A DNA stretch of 64,000 nucleotides from Actinomycetes bacterium (GTDB lineage: Bacteria > Actinomycetota > Acidimicrobiia > Acidimicrobiales > Bog-793): the NCBI GenBank assembly GCA_021809425.1, contig JAKBAA010000004.1, positions 1-64,000 on the forward strand. The letters run 5' to 3'. A model generated the notes under the pieces. It did no database searches, was not told the DNA's origin, and saw nothing but the letters and a program-made list of their open reading frames with translations. Shown here piece by piece: positions 55,670 to 64,000 of the stretch. The position numbers were made by a program, and so were the translations under genes. Positions within the stretch are counted from its first letter, which is position 1, and the number at the start of each line of letters is the position of its first letter.

Positions 55670-55964
55670 GGCGCCGGCGGGGGGGCGGCGGCGGGGGGGC
55701 GGGCGGGTCGTACGGCGCGTCGCCCGGCGGCCGGGCGACGAACGCGGCGTCGACGGCGTCGGCCAGCAGGACCTCCCGGGCGACCTGCAGGTCGCCGGCC
55801 GCCACGAGCACGTCGACCGGGAAGCCGAGCGGGTACGGACCCTCGTCGATGCCCTGCAAGGTGACCCCGATGCCCTCGGCGGCAAGGCGCGCCTCGACGA
55901 CCCGGGCATGGAACGATCCCATGACCGTCGTCAGGTGGGCCATCGGTGACACCGGCTCCATCAC
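55647..55964 (-). CDS. DUF2007-like small protein, antiparallel between prcA and pafA
   Basis: 'TTVMGSFHARVVEARLAAEGIGVTLQGIDEGPYPLGFPVDVLVAAGDLQVAREVL' fits a DUF2007/'putative signal transducing protein' pattern; overlaps the prcA 3' end. Confidence 0.6.
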   Translation of the reverse strand: MMEPVSPMAHLTTVMGSFHARVVEARLAAEGIGVTLQGIDEGPYPLGFPVDVLVAAGDLQVAREVLLADAVDAAFVARPPGDAPYDPPAPPPPPPRRRLRWRGAR

Positions 55965-55986
55965 CTACCGAGGGTAGCTTGGGCGG

Positions 55987-57345
55987 GTGGAGCGGCGGAT
56001 CTTCGGGCTGGAGAACGAGTACGGCGTGACGTGCACGCTGCGCGGCCAGCGCCGGCTCAGCCCGGACGAGGTCGCCCGCTACCTGTTCCGGCGGGTCGTC
56101 TCCTGGGGGCGGTCGTCCAACGTGTTCCTCGAGAACGGGGCCCGGCTCTACCTGGACGTGGGCAGCCACCCCGAGTACGCGACGCCCGAGTGCGACAGCC
56201 TCGCCGACCTCGTCGCCCACGACAAGGCGGGCGAGCGGATCCTCGAGAGCCTGGTCGTGTCGGCCGAGGCCCGCCTTCGCGACGAGGGCATCCGGGGCGT
56301 GGTGTACCTGTTCAAGAACAACACCGACTCGGCCGGCAACTCGTACGGCTGCCACGAGAACTACCTGACGAGCCGGCGCGACGACTTCGCCCGCTACGCC
56401 CAGGTCCTCATCCCGTTCCTCGTCACCCGGCAGATCTACGCCGGCGCCGGCAAGGTGCTGCAGACGGCCCGCGGTGCCCTCTACTGCATCAGCCAGCGGG
56501 CCGAGCACATCTGGGAGGGGGTGTCCTCGGCCACCACCCGCTCCCGACCGATCATCAACACCCGGGACGAGCCGCACGCGGACGCCGAGCGGTACCGGCG
56601 GCTCCACGTGATCGTCGGCGACTCCAACATGAGCGAGTACGCCACCTACCTGAAGATCGGCACGACCGCCATCCTGCTGCGGATGCTCGAGGACCCCGGG
56701 GTCGTGCTCCGCGACATGACCCTCGAGGACCCGATCCGGGCGATCCGCGAGATCAGCCACGACCTGACCTGCCAGCGGCGGGTCCGCCTGGCGAACGGCC
56801 GGGAGGCGAGCGCGCTCGAGATCCAGGGGGAGTTCCTCTCCCGGGCCCAGCGCTACGCCGAGCAGCGCGGCCTCCCGCCGGCCGAGCAGAAGGCCCTTCA
56901 GATGTGGCAGCACTGCATGGAGCACCTCGAGAAGGACCCGCTCTCGCTCGACCGTGAGGTGGACTGGGTGATCAAGCACAAGGTGGTCGAGGCCTACCGG
57001 GCCCGCCACGACCTGGCCCTCGGCCACCCCCGGGTGTCGCTGCTCGACCTGCAGTACCACGACGTGAGCCGCGACCGCGGCGTGTTCTACCGTATGCAGG
57101 CACGGGGCGCCGTCGAGCGGATCTGCGACGACGCCACCATCGCTGACGCCATGGAGCATCCACCCGCCACCACCCGAGCCCGCCTGCGCGGGGAGTTCAT
57201 CCGCCGAGCCAAGGAGCGGCGGCGGGACTTCACCGTCGACTGGGTCCATCTCAAGCTGAACGACCAGACCCAGCGGACGGTCCTGCTGAAGGACCCGTTC
57301 CGTGCCCATGACGAGCGCGTCGAGCGCCTGATCGAGGCGATGTGA
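55987..57345 (+). CDS. pafA: Pup--protein ligase
   Basis: '[34 protein letters not shown]', '[29 protein letters not shown]', '[20 protein letters not shown]'. Confidence 0.97.
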   Translation: MERRIFGLENEYGVTCTLRGQRRLSPDEVARYLFRRVVSWGRSSNVFLENGARLYLDVGSHPEYATPECDSLADLVAHDKAGERILESLVVSAEARLRDEGIRGVVYLFKNNTDSAGNSYGCHENYLTSRRDDFARYAQVLIPFLVTRQIYAGAGKVLQTARGALYCISQRAEHIWEGVSSATTRSRPIINTRDEPHADAERYRRLHVIVGDSNMSEYATYLKIGTTAILLRMLEDPGVVLRDMTLEDPIRAIREISHDLTCQRRVRLANGREASALEIQGEFLSRAQRYAEQRGLPPAEQKALQMWQHCMEHLEKDPLSLDREVDWVIKHKVVEAYRARHDLALGHPRVSLLDLQYHDVSRDRGVFYRMQARGAVERICDDATIADAMEHPPATTRARLRGEFIRRAKERRRDFTVDWVHLKLNDQTQRTVLLKDPFRAHDERVERLIEAM

Positions 57346-58097
57346 GCCCCTGGCGAGGCCGGGGCGACGACGCCCCGGCGAGCGGTGGCACGCTCGCGCC
57401 GACGACCGACGAGCCCGGCCCCGGCACCACCGATCCGGCCGCCGACGGGGGAGCCGGCGGGGCAGGCGGTAGCGGGGCAGGCGATAGCGGGGCGGGTCGC
57501 GAGGACGGCGCCACCCTGGCCGCTCGGCCGGGCCGGCGGTTCGGGCGCGGGCGGTTCGGCCGTGCGCTCGAGTGGGCCGCCGTGCTCCTCATCGCCGCCG
57601 TGCTCGCCCTGGCGCTCCGCACGTGGGCGTTCGAGGTGTTCTCGGTGCCGTCCGGCTCGATGGAGCCGACGATCCAGGTCGGCGACCGGATCCTCGTCGA
57701 CAAGGCCTTCTTCAACTACCACGGCCTGAAGCCCGGCGACATCGTCGTCTTCCGCCGGCCGCCACGCGACACGCTCGGTGTGTGCGCCGGCCCAGAGGTG
57801 GGCGATCTCGTGAAGCGGGTGGTCGGGCTGCCCGGCCAGACGATCTCGTCACGGGGCAACACCATCCTCATCAACGGGCGCCCGCAGGCCGAGCCGTACC
57901 TGCCGGCGAACACCCAGCTCGGGCGCCCGATCCAGCCGCCGGTGCACATCCCCCCGAACCACTACTTCGTCCTCGGCGACAACCGGGCCAACTCCTGCGA
58001 CAGCCGCTACTGGGGGACGATCACCGGGTCGAGCATCGTCGGCCGGGTGGTGGCCATCATCTGGCACCACGGGCATCCTGACCTGCACATCTTCTGA
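57342..58097 (+). CDS. lepB: Signal peptidase I
   Basis: '[23 protein letters not shown]', '[12 protein letters not shown]', '[20 protein letters not shown]'. Confidence 0.95.
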   Translation: MSPWRGRGDDAPASGGTLAPTTDEPGPGTTDPAADGGAGGAGGSGAGDSGAGREDGATLAARPGRRFGRGRFGRALEWAAVLLIAAVLALALRTWAFEVFSVPSGSMEPTIQVGDRILVDKAFFNYHGLKPGDIVVFRRPPRDTLGVCAGPEVGDLVKRVVGLPGQTISSRGNTILINGRPQAEPYLPANTQLGRPIQPPVHIPPNHYFVLGDNRANSCDSRYWGTITGSSIVGRVVAIIWHHGHPDLHIF

Positions 58098-58147
58098 CGG
58101 GTGCGCCTGGCCGCTGCTCGAGGTGGCAGCCCAGGTACGATGGGGGC

Positions 58148-58546
58148 GTGCTCGGGAGCCTCGACCCGGCGAAGATCCTCGTCGTCCTCGTCTTCGCGCT
58201 GATCGTGCTCGGCCCCGAACGCCTCCCGCGGGCGGCGCGCCAGGTCGGGGCGTTCTGGCGGGAGCTCTCCCGGCTCCGTGAGCAGGTGCGCGAGGAGGTG
58301 CACGCCGCCATCCCGCAGGTCGACATCCCGCGGATCCCGGCCGGCGCCGTCTCGGGGTTCCTGCGCGACCTGACGAGCACTGCCGGCACGGGCGTCGAGC
58401 TCGAGCACGAGGCGGGCGGGCTGGCGAGCGGCGAGCACGTCGCCGCCGGCTCGCTCTCCCGCACGGCCCCGTCGGCGCCGGGGCCGGCAGGCGCACTGCT
58501 CGACGAGACCGCGGTCGTCGCCGTCGACGACCCGGGGATGAACTGA
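58148..58546 (+). CDS. tatB: Sec-independent translocase subunit TatB (TatA/B family)
   Basis: 'MLGSLDPAKILVVLVFALIVLGPERLPRAARQVG', directly upstream of tatC. Confidence 0.85.
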   Translation: MLGSLDPAKILVVLVFALIVLGPERLPRAARQVGAFWRELSRLREQVREEVHAAIPQVDIPRIPAGAVSGFLRDLTSTAGTGVELEHEAGGLASGEHVAAGSLSRTAPSAPGPAGALLDETAVVAVDDPGMN

Positions 58547-58571
58547 GCCGGGCGGAGGGCCGGAGAACGCC

Positions 58572-59318
58572 ATGGCGACGATCCTGAGGCGCCGCGGCCT
58601 GCCCCGTCCCGACCCGGACGCGATGACCCTCACGGAGCACCTCGGCGAGCTCCGCCGGCGGCTCATCGTGTCCGTCGCCGCCTTCGCCGCTGCCCTCGTC
58701 GTGGCGTACCTGGCCTACCCGAGGATCCTGCGCTTCTTCGAGCACCCGTACTGCCAGGTCCAGCCGCACCACTGCGGGCTGTACGTGACCGGCCCGCTCG
58801 ACCTGTTCACGGTGCGTCTCGACGTGGCCGGCTACGGCGGCCTGGCGCTCGCCTCGCCGGTGATCCTCTACGAGCTGTGGCGGTTCGTCACCCCAGGCCT
58901 CAAGGCGAACGAGAAGCGCTACGCCATCCCGTTCGCCCTGGCCAGCGCCCTCCTGTTCTGCGTCGGGGCGTTCGTGGCCTGGCTCACCTTCCCCCACGCC
59001 CTCGCCTTCTTCCACGCCGTCGGGGGCAACCTGCACGCCATCTTCACCGCCCAGCGCTACCTCACCCTGATCCTGGCGCTGATGGCCATCTTCGGGATCA
59101 CCTTCGAGTTCCCGGTCGTCCTCATCTCGCTGGAGCTCGCCGGGGTGCTCACGCCGCGGCGGCTGGCCCACTGGCGGCGGTGGGCGATCGTGCTCATCGT
59201 GGTGTTCTCCGCCGTGGTCACGCCCAGCTCGGACCCGTTCTCGATGCTGGCCATGGCGGTCCCGATGATCCTGTTCTACGAGGCCTCGATCATCGTCGGC
59301 CGCCTGCTCAAGCGGTGA
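58572..59318 (+). CDS. tatC: Sec-independent translocase subunit TatC
   Basis: 'MTLTEHLGELRRRLIVSVAAFAAALVVAYL', 'LASPVILYELWRFVTPGLKANEKRY', 'FGITFEFPVVLISLELAGVLTP'. Confidence 0.95.
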   Translation: MATILRRRGLPRPDPDAMTLTEHLGELRRRLIVSVAAFAAALVVAYLAYPRILRFFEHPYCQVQPHHCGLYVTGPLDLFTVRLDVAGYGGLALASPVILYELWRFVTPGLKANEKRYAIPFALASALLFCVGAFVAWLTFPHALAFFHAVGGNLHAIFTAQRYLTLILALMAIFGITFEFPVVLISLELAGVLTPRRLAHWRRWAIVLIVVFSAVVTPSSDPFSMLAMAVPMILFYEASIIVGRLLKR

Positions 59319-61453
59319 GCGGGGCGCTCCGGGAGCGCTTCGTCGCCGCCCACGGCTTCCCGCTCGACCCGTTCCAGGAGTCCGCCCTCGACCATCTCGA
59401 CGCCGGGCGCTCCGTCGTCGTCGCCGCACCGACCGGGTCGGGCAAGACGGTCGTGGCCGAGTACGCCATCGCCCGTGCCCTCGAGGCCGGCCAGCGGGCC
59501 TTCTACACGACGCCGCTCAAGGCGCTCTCCAACCAGAAGCACGGCGACCTCGCCGCCGCCTACGGCCCCGCACGGGTCGGCCTCCTGACCGGCGACGTGT
59601 CGCGCCGCGGCGGCGCCGACGTGGTCGTCATGACCACCGAAGTGCTGCGCAACATGATCTACGCCGACCCGGCCCGGCTCGCCCGGGTGGGCTGCGTGGT
59701 GCTCGACGAGGTCCACTACCTCGAAGACCGCTACCGGGGCGCCGTGTGGGAGGAGATCATCCTGTCGGCGCCCCGCGAGCTCGTCCTCGTGTGCCTGTCG
59801 GCCACCGTCTCCAACGCGGCAGAGCTCGGCGGCTGGATCGGCCAGGTGCGAGGGCACACCGGTGTCGTCGTCGAGGAGCGGCGACCGGTCGAGCTGCGCA
59901 ACCTGTTCGCCGTGCGCGATCCGGCGACCGGCAGCCTCGAGGTCGTGCCGACCCTGCGGGGCACCCGTCCGAACCCGCGCGCTGCCGCCCTCGACGCCCG
60001 GGCGCACCGGGCAGGCCGACAGGGTGCGCCCGGGGCGCGCCGGGGACGCCCTTCCCCGAGCCCGCGCCCCGGGCGCGTCGAGATCGTCGAGCGCTTCGCC
60101 GACGACCACCTCTTGCCGGCGATCTGCTTCATCTTCTCGAGGGCAGGCTGCGACGACGCCGTCCGCCAGTGCCTCGACGCCGGGCTGCGGCTCACGGACG
60201 AGGCGGACCGGGCGCACATCGCCGAGGTGGCCGCCGCACACGTCGCCGAGCTCGACCCGGCCGACCTCGCGGTCCTCGGCTACGAGCGGTTCCTGGCCGC
60301 CCTGAAGGCCGGCATCGCCAGCCATCACGCCGGCCTCGTCCCGCCGTTCCGGGAGGCGGTCGAGGAGCTGTTCGCCGCCGGCCTCGTCCGGGTCGTCTTC
60401 GCCACCGAGACGCTCGCCCTCGGGATCAACATGCCGGCACGCTCGGTGGTCATCGAGGCGCTCTCCAAGTTCGCCGGAACCGGCCACGTCGACCTGACGC
60501 CGGGGGAGTACACCCAGCTGACCGGGCGGGCCGGGCGGCGGGGCATCGACGAGGTCGGCTACGGCACCGTGCTGTGGTCGCCGTTCCACACCTTGGCCGA
60601 GGTGGCGGCCCTTGCCTCACGGCGGGCTCGGCCGCTGCGGTCGTCGTTCCGACCCACCTACAACATGACGGCCAACCTGGTCCGTCGCTACGAGCGAGGC
60701 GCCGCCTACCGCCTCGTGCGGTCGTCCTTCGCCCAGTACCAGAGCGAGCAGCCGCTCACCCGGCAGCTGGACGCCGTCGTGGACCTGCTCACCCGGCGCG
60801 GCTACCTGCGCGGCTGGCAGCTCACCGGTGCCGGCGAGCAGCTGGCCGGCCTGTACCACGACTGCGACCTGCTCGTCGTCGAGGCGATCCGCAGCGGCCT
60901 GCTCGACGGGCTCGACCCGGCCTCGCTGGCCGGGCTCGTGTCGGCGTTCACCTACGAGCCCCGACGCTCGAGCGCCGGCGGCAGCCTGCCGAGCGCGCTG
61001 CTGGCCCGTCGCTACGGCGAGCTCGAGGCGCGCGCCGAGGACCTGCGGGCGGCCGAGCTCGCCCGGCGGCTTCCCGAGACGCGGCCGCTCGACCCGGGCT
61101 TCGCCGCCCTGGCCCACGCCTGGGCGAGCGGGGAGCAGCTGGGCGATCTCCTGGCCCCGCCCGCGCCGCCTCGTCGGCCCGAGCGGCGGCGCCACGGTCA
61201 GCCCCGCCGGCCGGCGCCGGCGGTGGCCGACGTGATGGCCGGCGGGGACTTCGTCCGAAACGTGAAGCAGCTGGTCGACCTGCTCCGCCAGGTGGCCGTG
61301 ATCGCCCGGCCCGGCCACCTCGCCGGTGCCGCCGCCTCGGCCGCCGAGGCCCTCGTGCGCGGCGTCGTCGCCGCCTCCGGCGCCCCCGACGGGCCCGCCG
61401 AGCCGCCCGGGCGGCCGGCCGCCATCCGCGACGGCGGGCGCAGCGTCCCGTAG
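59315..61453 (+). CDS. DEVH-box RNA helicase, HelY/Mtr4-like
   Basis: 'VAAPTGSGKTVVAEYAI', 'VVLDEVHYLEDRYRGAVWEEIIL', 'FATETLALGINMPARSVVIEALSKF', 'YTQLTGRAGRRGIDEVGYGTV'. Follows tatC as in mycobacteria. Confidence 0.93.
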   Translation: MSGALRERFVAAHGFPLDPFQESALDHLDAGRSVVVAAPTGSGKTVVAEYAIARALEAGQRAFYTTPLKALSNQKHGDLAAAYGPARVGLLTGDVSRRGGADVVVMTTEVLRNMIYADPARLARVGCVVLDEVHYLEDRYRGAVWEEIILSAPRELVLVCLSATVSNAAELGGWIGQVRGHTGVVVEERRPVELRNLFAVRDPATGSLEVVPTLRGTRPNPRAAALDARAHRAGRQGAPGARRGRPSPSPRPGRVEIVERFADDHLLPAICFIFSRAGCDDAVRQCLDAGLRLTDEADRAHIAEVAAAHVAELDPADLAVLGYERFLAALKAGIASHHAGLVPPFREAVEELFAAGLVRVVFATETLALGINMPARSVVIEALSKFAGTGHVDLTPGEYTQLTGRAGRRGIDEVGYGTVLWSPFHTLAEVAALASRRARPLRSSFRPTYNMTANLVRRYERGAAYRLVRSSFAQYQSEQPLTRQLDAVVDLLTRRGYLRGWQLTGAGEQLAGLYHDCDLLVVEAIRSGLLDGLDPASLAGLVSAFTYEPRRSSAGGSLPSALLARRYGELEARAEDLRAAELARRLPETRPLDPGFAALAHAWASGEQLGDLLAPPAPPRRPERRRHGQPRRPAPAVADVMAGGDFVRNVKQLVDLLRQVAVIARPGHLAGAAASAAEALVRGVVAASGAPDGPAEPPGRPAAIRDGGRSVP

Positions 61454-61465
61454 TGTTTGCCGGGC

Positions 61466-63091
61466 ATGCTCCCCTACACGAGCGAGCCGTTCACCGACGA
61501 CGAGCGCGACGTCCTGCGCCGCTACGTCACGAACCTCGACGGTCCGGTGTTCGCGCTCGTCAACCTCCCCGAGGTCGTGAAGGGCGCGCTGTTCGCCCGC
61601 TACTCGCGCTCACCGAAGAGCCTCCGGCGGCTGTTCCTCGACGAGTTCGTCGGCGAGCTCGACACCTCGGGCGACGCCGGTGTCGACGCGACCATCGGGC
61701 TGCGGCGCGCCGAGCAGCTCTACGACCGCGTCTTCGGCGACTACGGCGACGACTCGGTCGCCCAGCTCGGCGGCGTCCACCTCGCCTGCGAGCAGTCCTC
61801 CAACGCCCTTACGAAGGTCCTCGAGTGGGGACGCCTCATGTCCTACCTCGAGCAGTCCACCCGCTACATCACCTACGACGCCCGGCTGCCGAGCGGCCAC
61901 TACCGGTACTACCGCGACCCGGCCATCCTCGACTCGCCCCTCGGCGCCCGCTACGTGGGCGAGATGGACCGCATGTTCGACACCTACAGCGAGCTGCTGC
62001 CGGCGCTCCAGGAGCACCTGATGCGGCGCCACCCCGAGGACCGGTCGGGCGTGTCGGCGATCGCCTACCGCCAGTCCGTGCGGGCCCGCGCCCTCGACGC
62101 CCTGCGCGGGCTGCTGCCGGCAGGGTCCCTCTCGAACGTCGGCGTGTACGGGTCGGGGCAGGGCTACGAGCAGCTGCTCCTACGCATGGCCGTCCACCCG
62201 CTCCCCGAGGTGCGCGCCTACGGCGAGCTCGTCGAGGCCGAGCTGCAGAAGGTGATCCCCTCGTTCCTCTCCCGGCTGCACCGCCCTGATCGAGGTGGGG
62301 CGTGGCGCAGCTACCTCGACGGCCAGCGCGCCGCCACGGCCGCCTTCGTGCACGAGCTGTTCGCCGGCCAGTCGGCCGCCCCGGTGCCGCCCGGTCGCGG
62401 CGAGCCGAGCGTACGCCTCGTCGACCACGACCCGGACGGCGAGGAGAAGGTGCTCGTGGCCGCATGCTTCGCGGCGACCGACCTCCCCGAGGAGCGCATC
62501 GCCGCCCTCGTCGCCCGCCTTCCTCCCGACGAGCGGGCGCAGCTGCTCGCCGCCTACGTCGGCGACCGTCAGAACCGGCGCCACAAGCCCGGGCGCGCCT
62601 TCGAGCGGACCGCCTACCGCTTCGAGATCGTGTCCGACTACGGCGCCTTCCGCGACCTGCAACGCCACCGCATGCTCACCGTCGAGTGGCAGCCGCTCGG
62701 TGTCGACCTCGGCTGGTCGGTGCCGGAGCTCGTCGAAGAGGCCGGCCTGGCAGCGCCGTACGGCGCCTCGCTCGAGCGCTCCGCCGCCCTCCACGTGGCG
62801 CTCGCCGAGCGCTTCCCCGAGCAGGCCGTCTACGCCATCGCCCTCGGGTTCCAGCTCCGCTACAACCTGCAGCTGAACGCCCGCGAGGCGATGCACGTCT
62901 GCGAGCTCCGCAGCGGCCCGCAGGGGCACCCCGCCTACCGGGCGATCGCCCAGGAGATGCACCGCCAGATCGGCGACGTGGCCGGCCACCGCGCCCTTGC
63001 GGCGGCAATGGGCTTCGTCGACCACTCCACCGTCGAGCTCGGCCGCCTCGAGGCAGAGGAACGTCTCGCCCGCACCGCCGACGCTTCCTGA
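61466..63091 (+). CDS. Tandem ThyX-like (FAD-dependent thymidylate synthase family) protein, two homologous halves
   Basis: N-half 'GDYGDDSVAQLGGVHLACEQSSNALTKVLEWGRLMSYLEQSTRYITYD'; C-half 'FEIVSDYGAFRDLQRHRMLTVEWQPL...LRYNLQLNAREAMHVCELRSGPQGHPAYRAIAQEMHRQI'. Confidence 0.8.
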   Translation: MLPYTSEPFTDDERDVLRRYVTNLDGPVFALVNLPEVVKGALFARYSRSPKSLRRLFLDEFVGELDTSGDAGVDATIGLRRAEQLYDRVFGDYGDDSVAQLGGVHLACEQSSNALTKVLEWGRLMSYLEQSTRYITYDARLPSGHYRYYRDPAILDSPLGARYVGEMDRMFDTYSELLPALQEHLMRRHPEDRSGVSAIAYRQSVRARALDALRGLLPAGSLSNVGVYGSGQGYEQLLLRMAVHPLPEVRAYGELVEAELQKVIPSFLSRLHRPDRGGAWRSYLDGQRAATAAFVHELFAGQSAAPVPPGRGEPSVRLVDHDPDGEEKVLVAACFAATDLPEERIAALVARLPPDERAQLLAAYVGDRQNRRHKPGRAFERTAYRFEIVSDYGAFRDLQRHRMLTVEWQPLGVDLGWSVPELVEEAGLAAPYGASLERSAALHVALAERFPEQAVYAIALGFQLRYNLQLNAREAMHVCELRSGPQGHPAYRAIAQEMHRQIGDVAGHRALAAAMGFVDHSTVELGRLEAEERLARTADAS

Positions 63092-63245
63092 CCAGCTCCT
63101 TCTCCGGCGCCCCGTCCGGCGGATGGCTCGGGCGGCGCGTGCCGTATAGTGACCGCGCTCGCAGCGACGGCGCGCCACGACAGGCGGCTCGCGATCCTGG
63201 GCGAGCGTCGCAGCGGGACGTGTACGAGCCGACCACGAGGGGCCT

Positions 63246-63734
63246 ATGGCGAGCGAAATGGACGAGGGGGTCGAGGACGACCTCGACGAGAGCGACCTCG
63301 AGGAGCTGAGCGAGGACGAGCTCGAGGAGGAGGACGACCTCGGCGACGACGAGGACGACGAGCTCTCCGACGAGGACACCGCCGAAGAGGCCGAGGTGGC
63401 CGACAAGGACGGTGACGACACCGGCCGCGCCAAGCCGGCCGGTCGCCGTGCCGCTGCCGAAGGCGACGACCCCGGCGAGGAGGACGACGACGAGGAGGAG
63501 GACGACGACGTCGAGGCAAGCCTCGACGTCATCTTGAAGGAGCGCCTCGTCGTCGAGGACGACGAGGAGGAGGACGACGAGGACGAGGCCGTCGAGCTCG
63601 ACGACCGGGGTGACGGCACCGGCAGGGTGCTGCCCAAGCAGCCCGGCGAGTTCGTCTGCCAGTCCTGCTTCCTCGTGAAGAGCGAGACCCAGCTCGCCGA
63701 CCACACGCGGATGCTCTGCCGTGACTGCGTCTGA
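63246..63734 (+). CDS. DUF4193-type protein with an acidic low-complexity N-terminal expansion and C-terminal CxxC...CxxC
   Basis: 'RVLPKQPGEFVCQSCFLVKSETQLADHTRMLCRDCV' C-terminus. Confidence 0.85.
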   Translation: MASEMDEGVEDDLDESDLEELSEDELEEEDDLGDDEDDELSDEDTAEEAEVADKDGDDTGRAKPAGRRAAAEGDDPGEEDDDEEEDDDVEASLDVILKERLVVEDDEEEDDEDEAVELDDRGDGTGRVLPKQPGEFVCQSCFLVKSETQLADHTRMLCRDCV

Positions 63735-63743
63735 GGCCGTCCG

Positions 63744-64000
63744 GTGAGCCGGCAGCCCCGGTCGCTCTTCGACGAGCTCCTGGAGCTCGCCGTCTACGTG
63801 CCGGCCGGTCTCGCCTCGAAGGTGCTCGAGCAGGTCCCCGACCTCGCCGAGGCCGGGAGGCGGCGCGTCGGCGGGCAGGTCGACCAGGCCCGGGTCATCG
63901 GCCGCTTCGCCGTGGGGCTGGCCCGCTCCCAGGCGCGCCGCACCTTCGGCTCCGGCAGTCGCCCCTCGCCGAGGGCACGTCCGAGCGAGCCGGGGGGGCG
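63744..64000 (+). CDS. Hypothetical protein, 3' truncated by window edge
   Basis: GTG then VSRQPRSLFDELLELAVYVPAGLASKVLEQVPDLAEAGRRRVGGQVDQARVIGRFAVGLARSQARRTFG..., open to the window end. Confidence 0.5.
   Translation, partial: MSRQPRSLFDELLELAVYVPAGLASKVLEQVPDLAEAGRRRVGGQVDQARVIGRFAVGLARSQARRTFGSGSRPSPRARPSEPGG

Overview
High-GC chromosomal window. Gene content and synteny point to an actinobacterium, probably an Acidimicrobiia-like lineage (inference; no rRNA in the window). It is mostly housekeeping sequence. Left part: (1) a minus-strand operon with a TPP-dependent E1-alpha fragment, an M24 'pita-bread' enzyme, a branched-chain amino-acid type ABC transporter (LivF/G/M/H/K) and a 3-hydroxyisobutyrate-dehydrogenase-like protein, divergent from an alpha/beta hydrolase and next to a LacI-type regulator; (2) cyclodeaminase, Hsp20 and pntAA/AB/B; (3) a degraded phosphoesterase and an MFS transporter. 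Middle part: a block matching the mycobacterial thrS-HIT-pgsA-patA-pimA...yebC-ruvCAB-yajC-secDF order, with F420 (npdG, fbiC) and mycothiol (mshC-like, DinB/MDMPI) genes, then serS, gltBD and pgl-zwf-tal. Right part: a complete Pup-proteasome locus (trmI, arc/mpa, dop, pup, prcB, prcA, pafA) followed by lepB, tatB, tatC, a HelY-type helicase, a tandem ThyX-like protein and a DUF4193 protein. No rRNA, tRNA, CRISPR array, transposase or prophage was recognised. Most notable observations: an M24 enzyme with a metal-ligand Asp replaced by Cys, a tandem ThyX protein whose halves keep complementary parts of the ThyX motif, a likely CTG-initiated serS, a 13-nt full-length anti-SD complement before arc, an LacI-like operator, three GC-rich intergenic tandem repeats (one 4 x 29 bp and perfect), absence of pafBC and opcA from their usual places, and a phosphoesterase pseudogene with an internal deletion. 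I found no clear wholly new multi-gene system. The best candidate for undescribed biology is the transporter/M24 catabolic locus. All homology calls are from motif recognition by eye; no database search was run.
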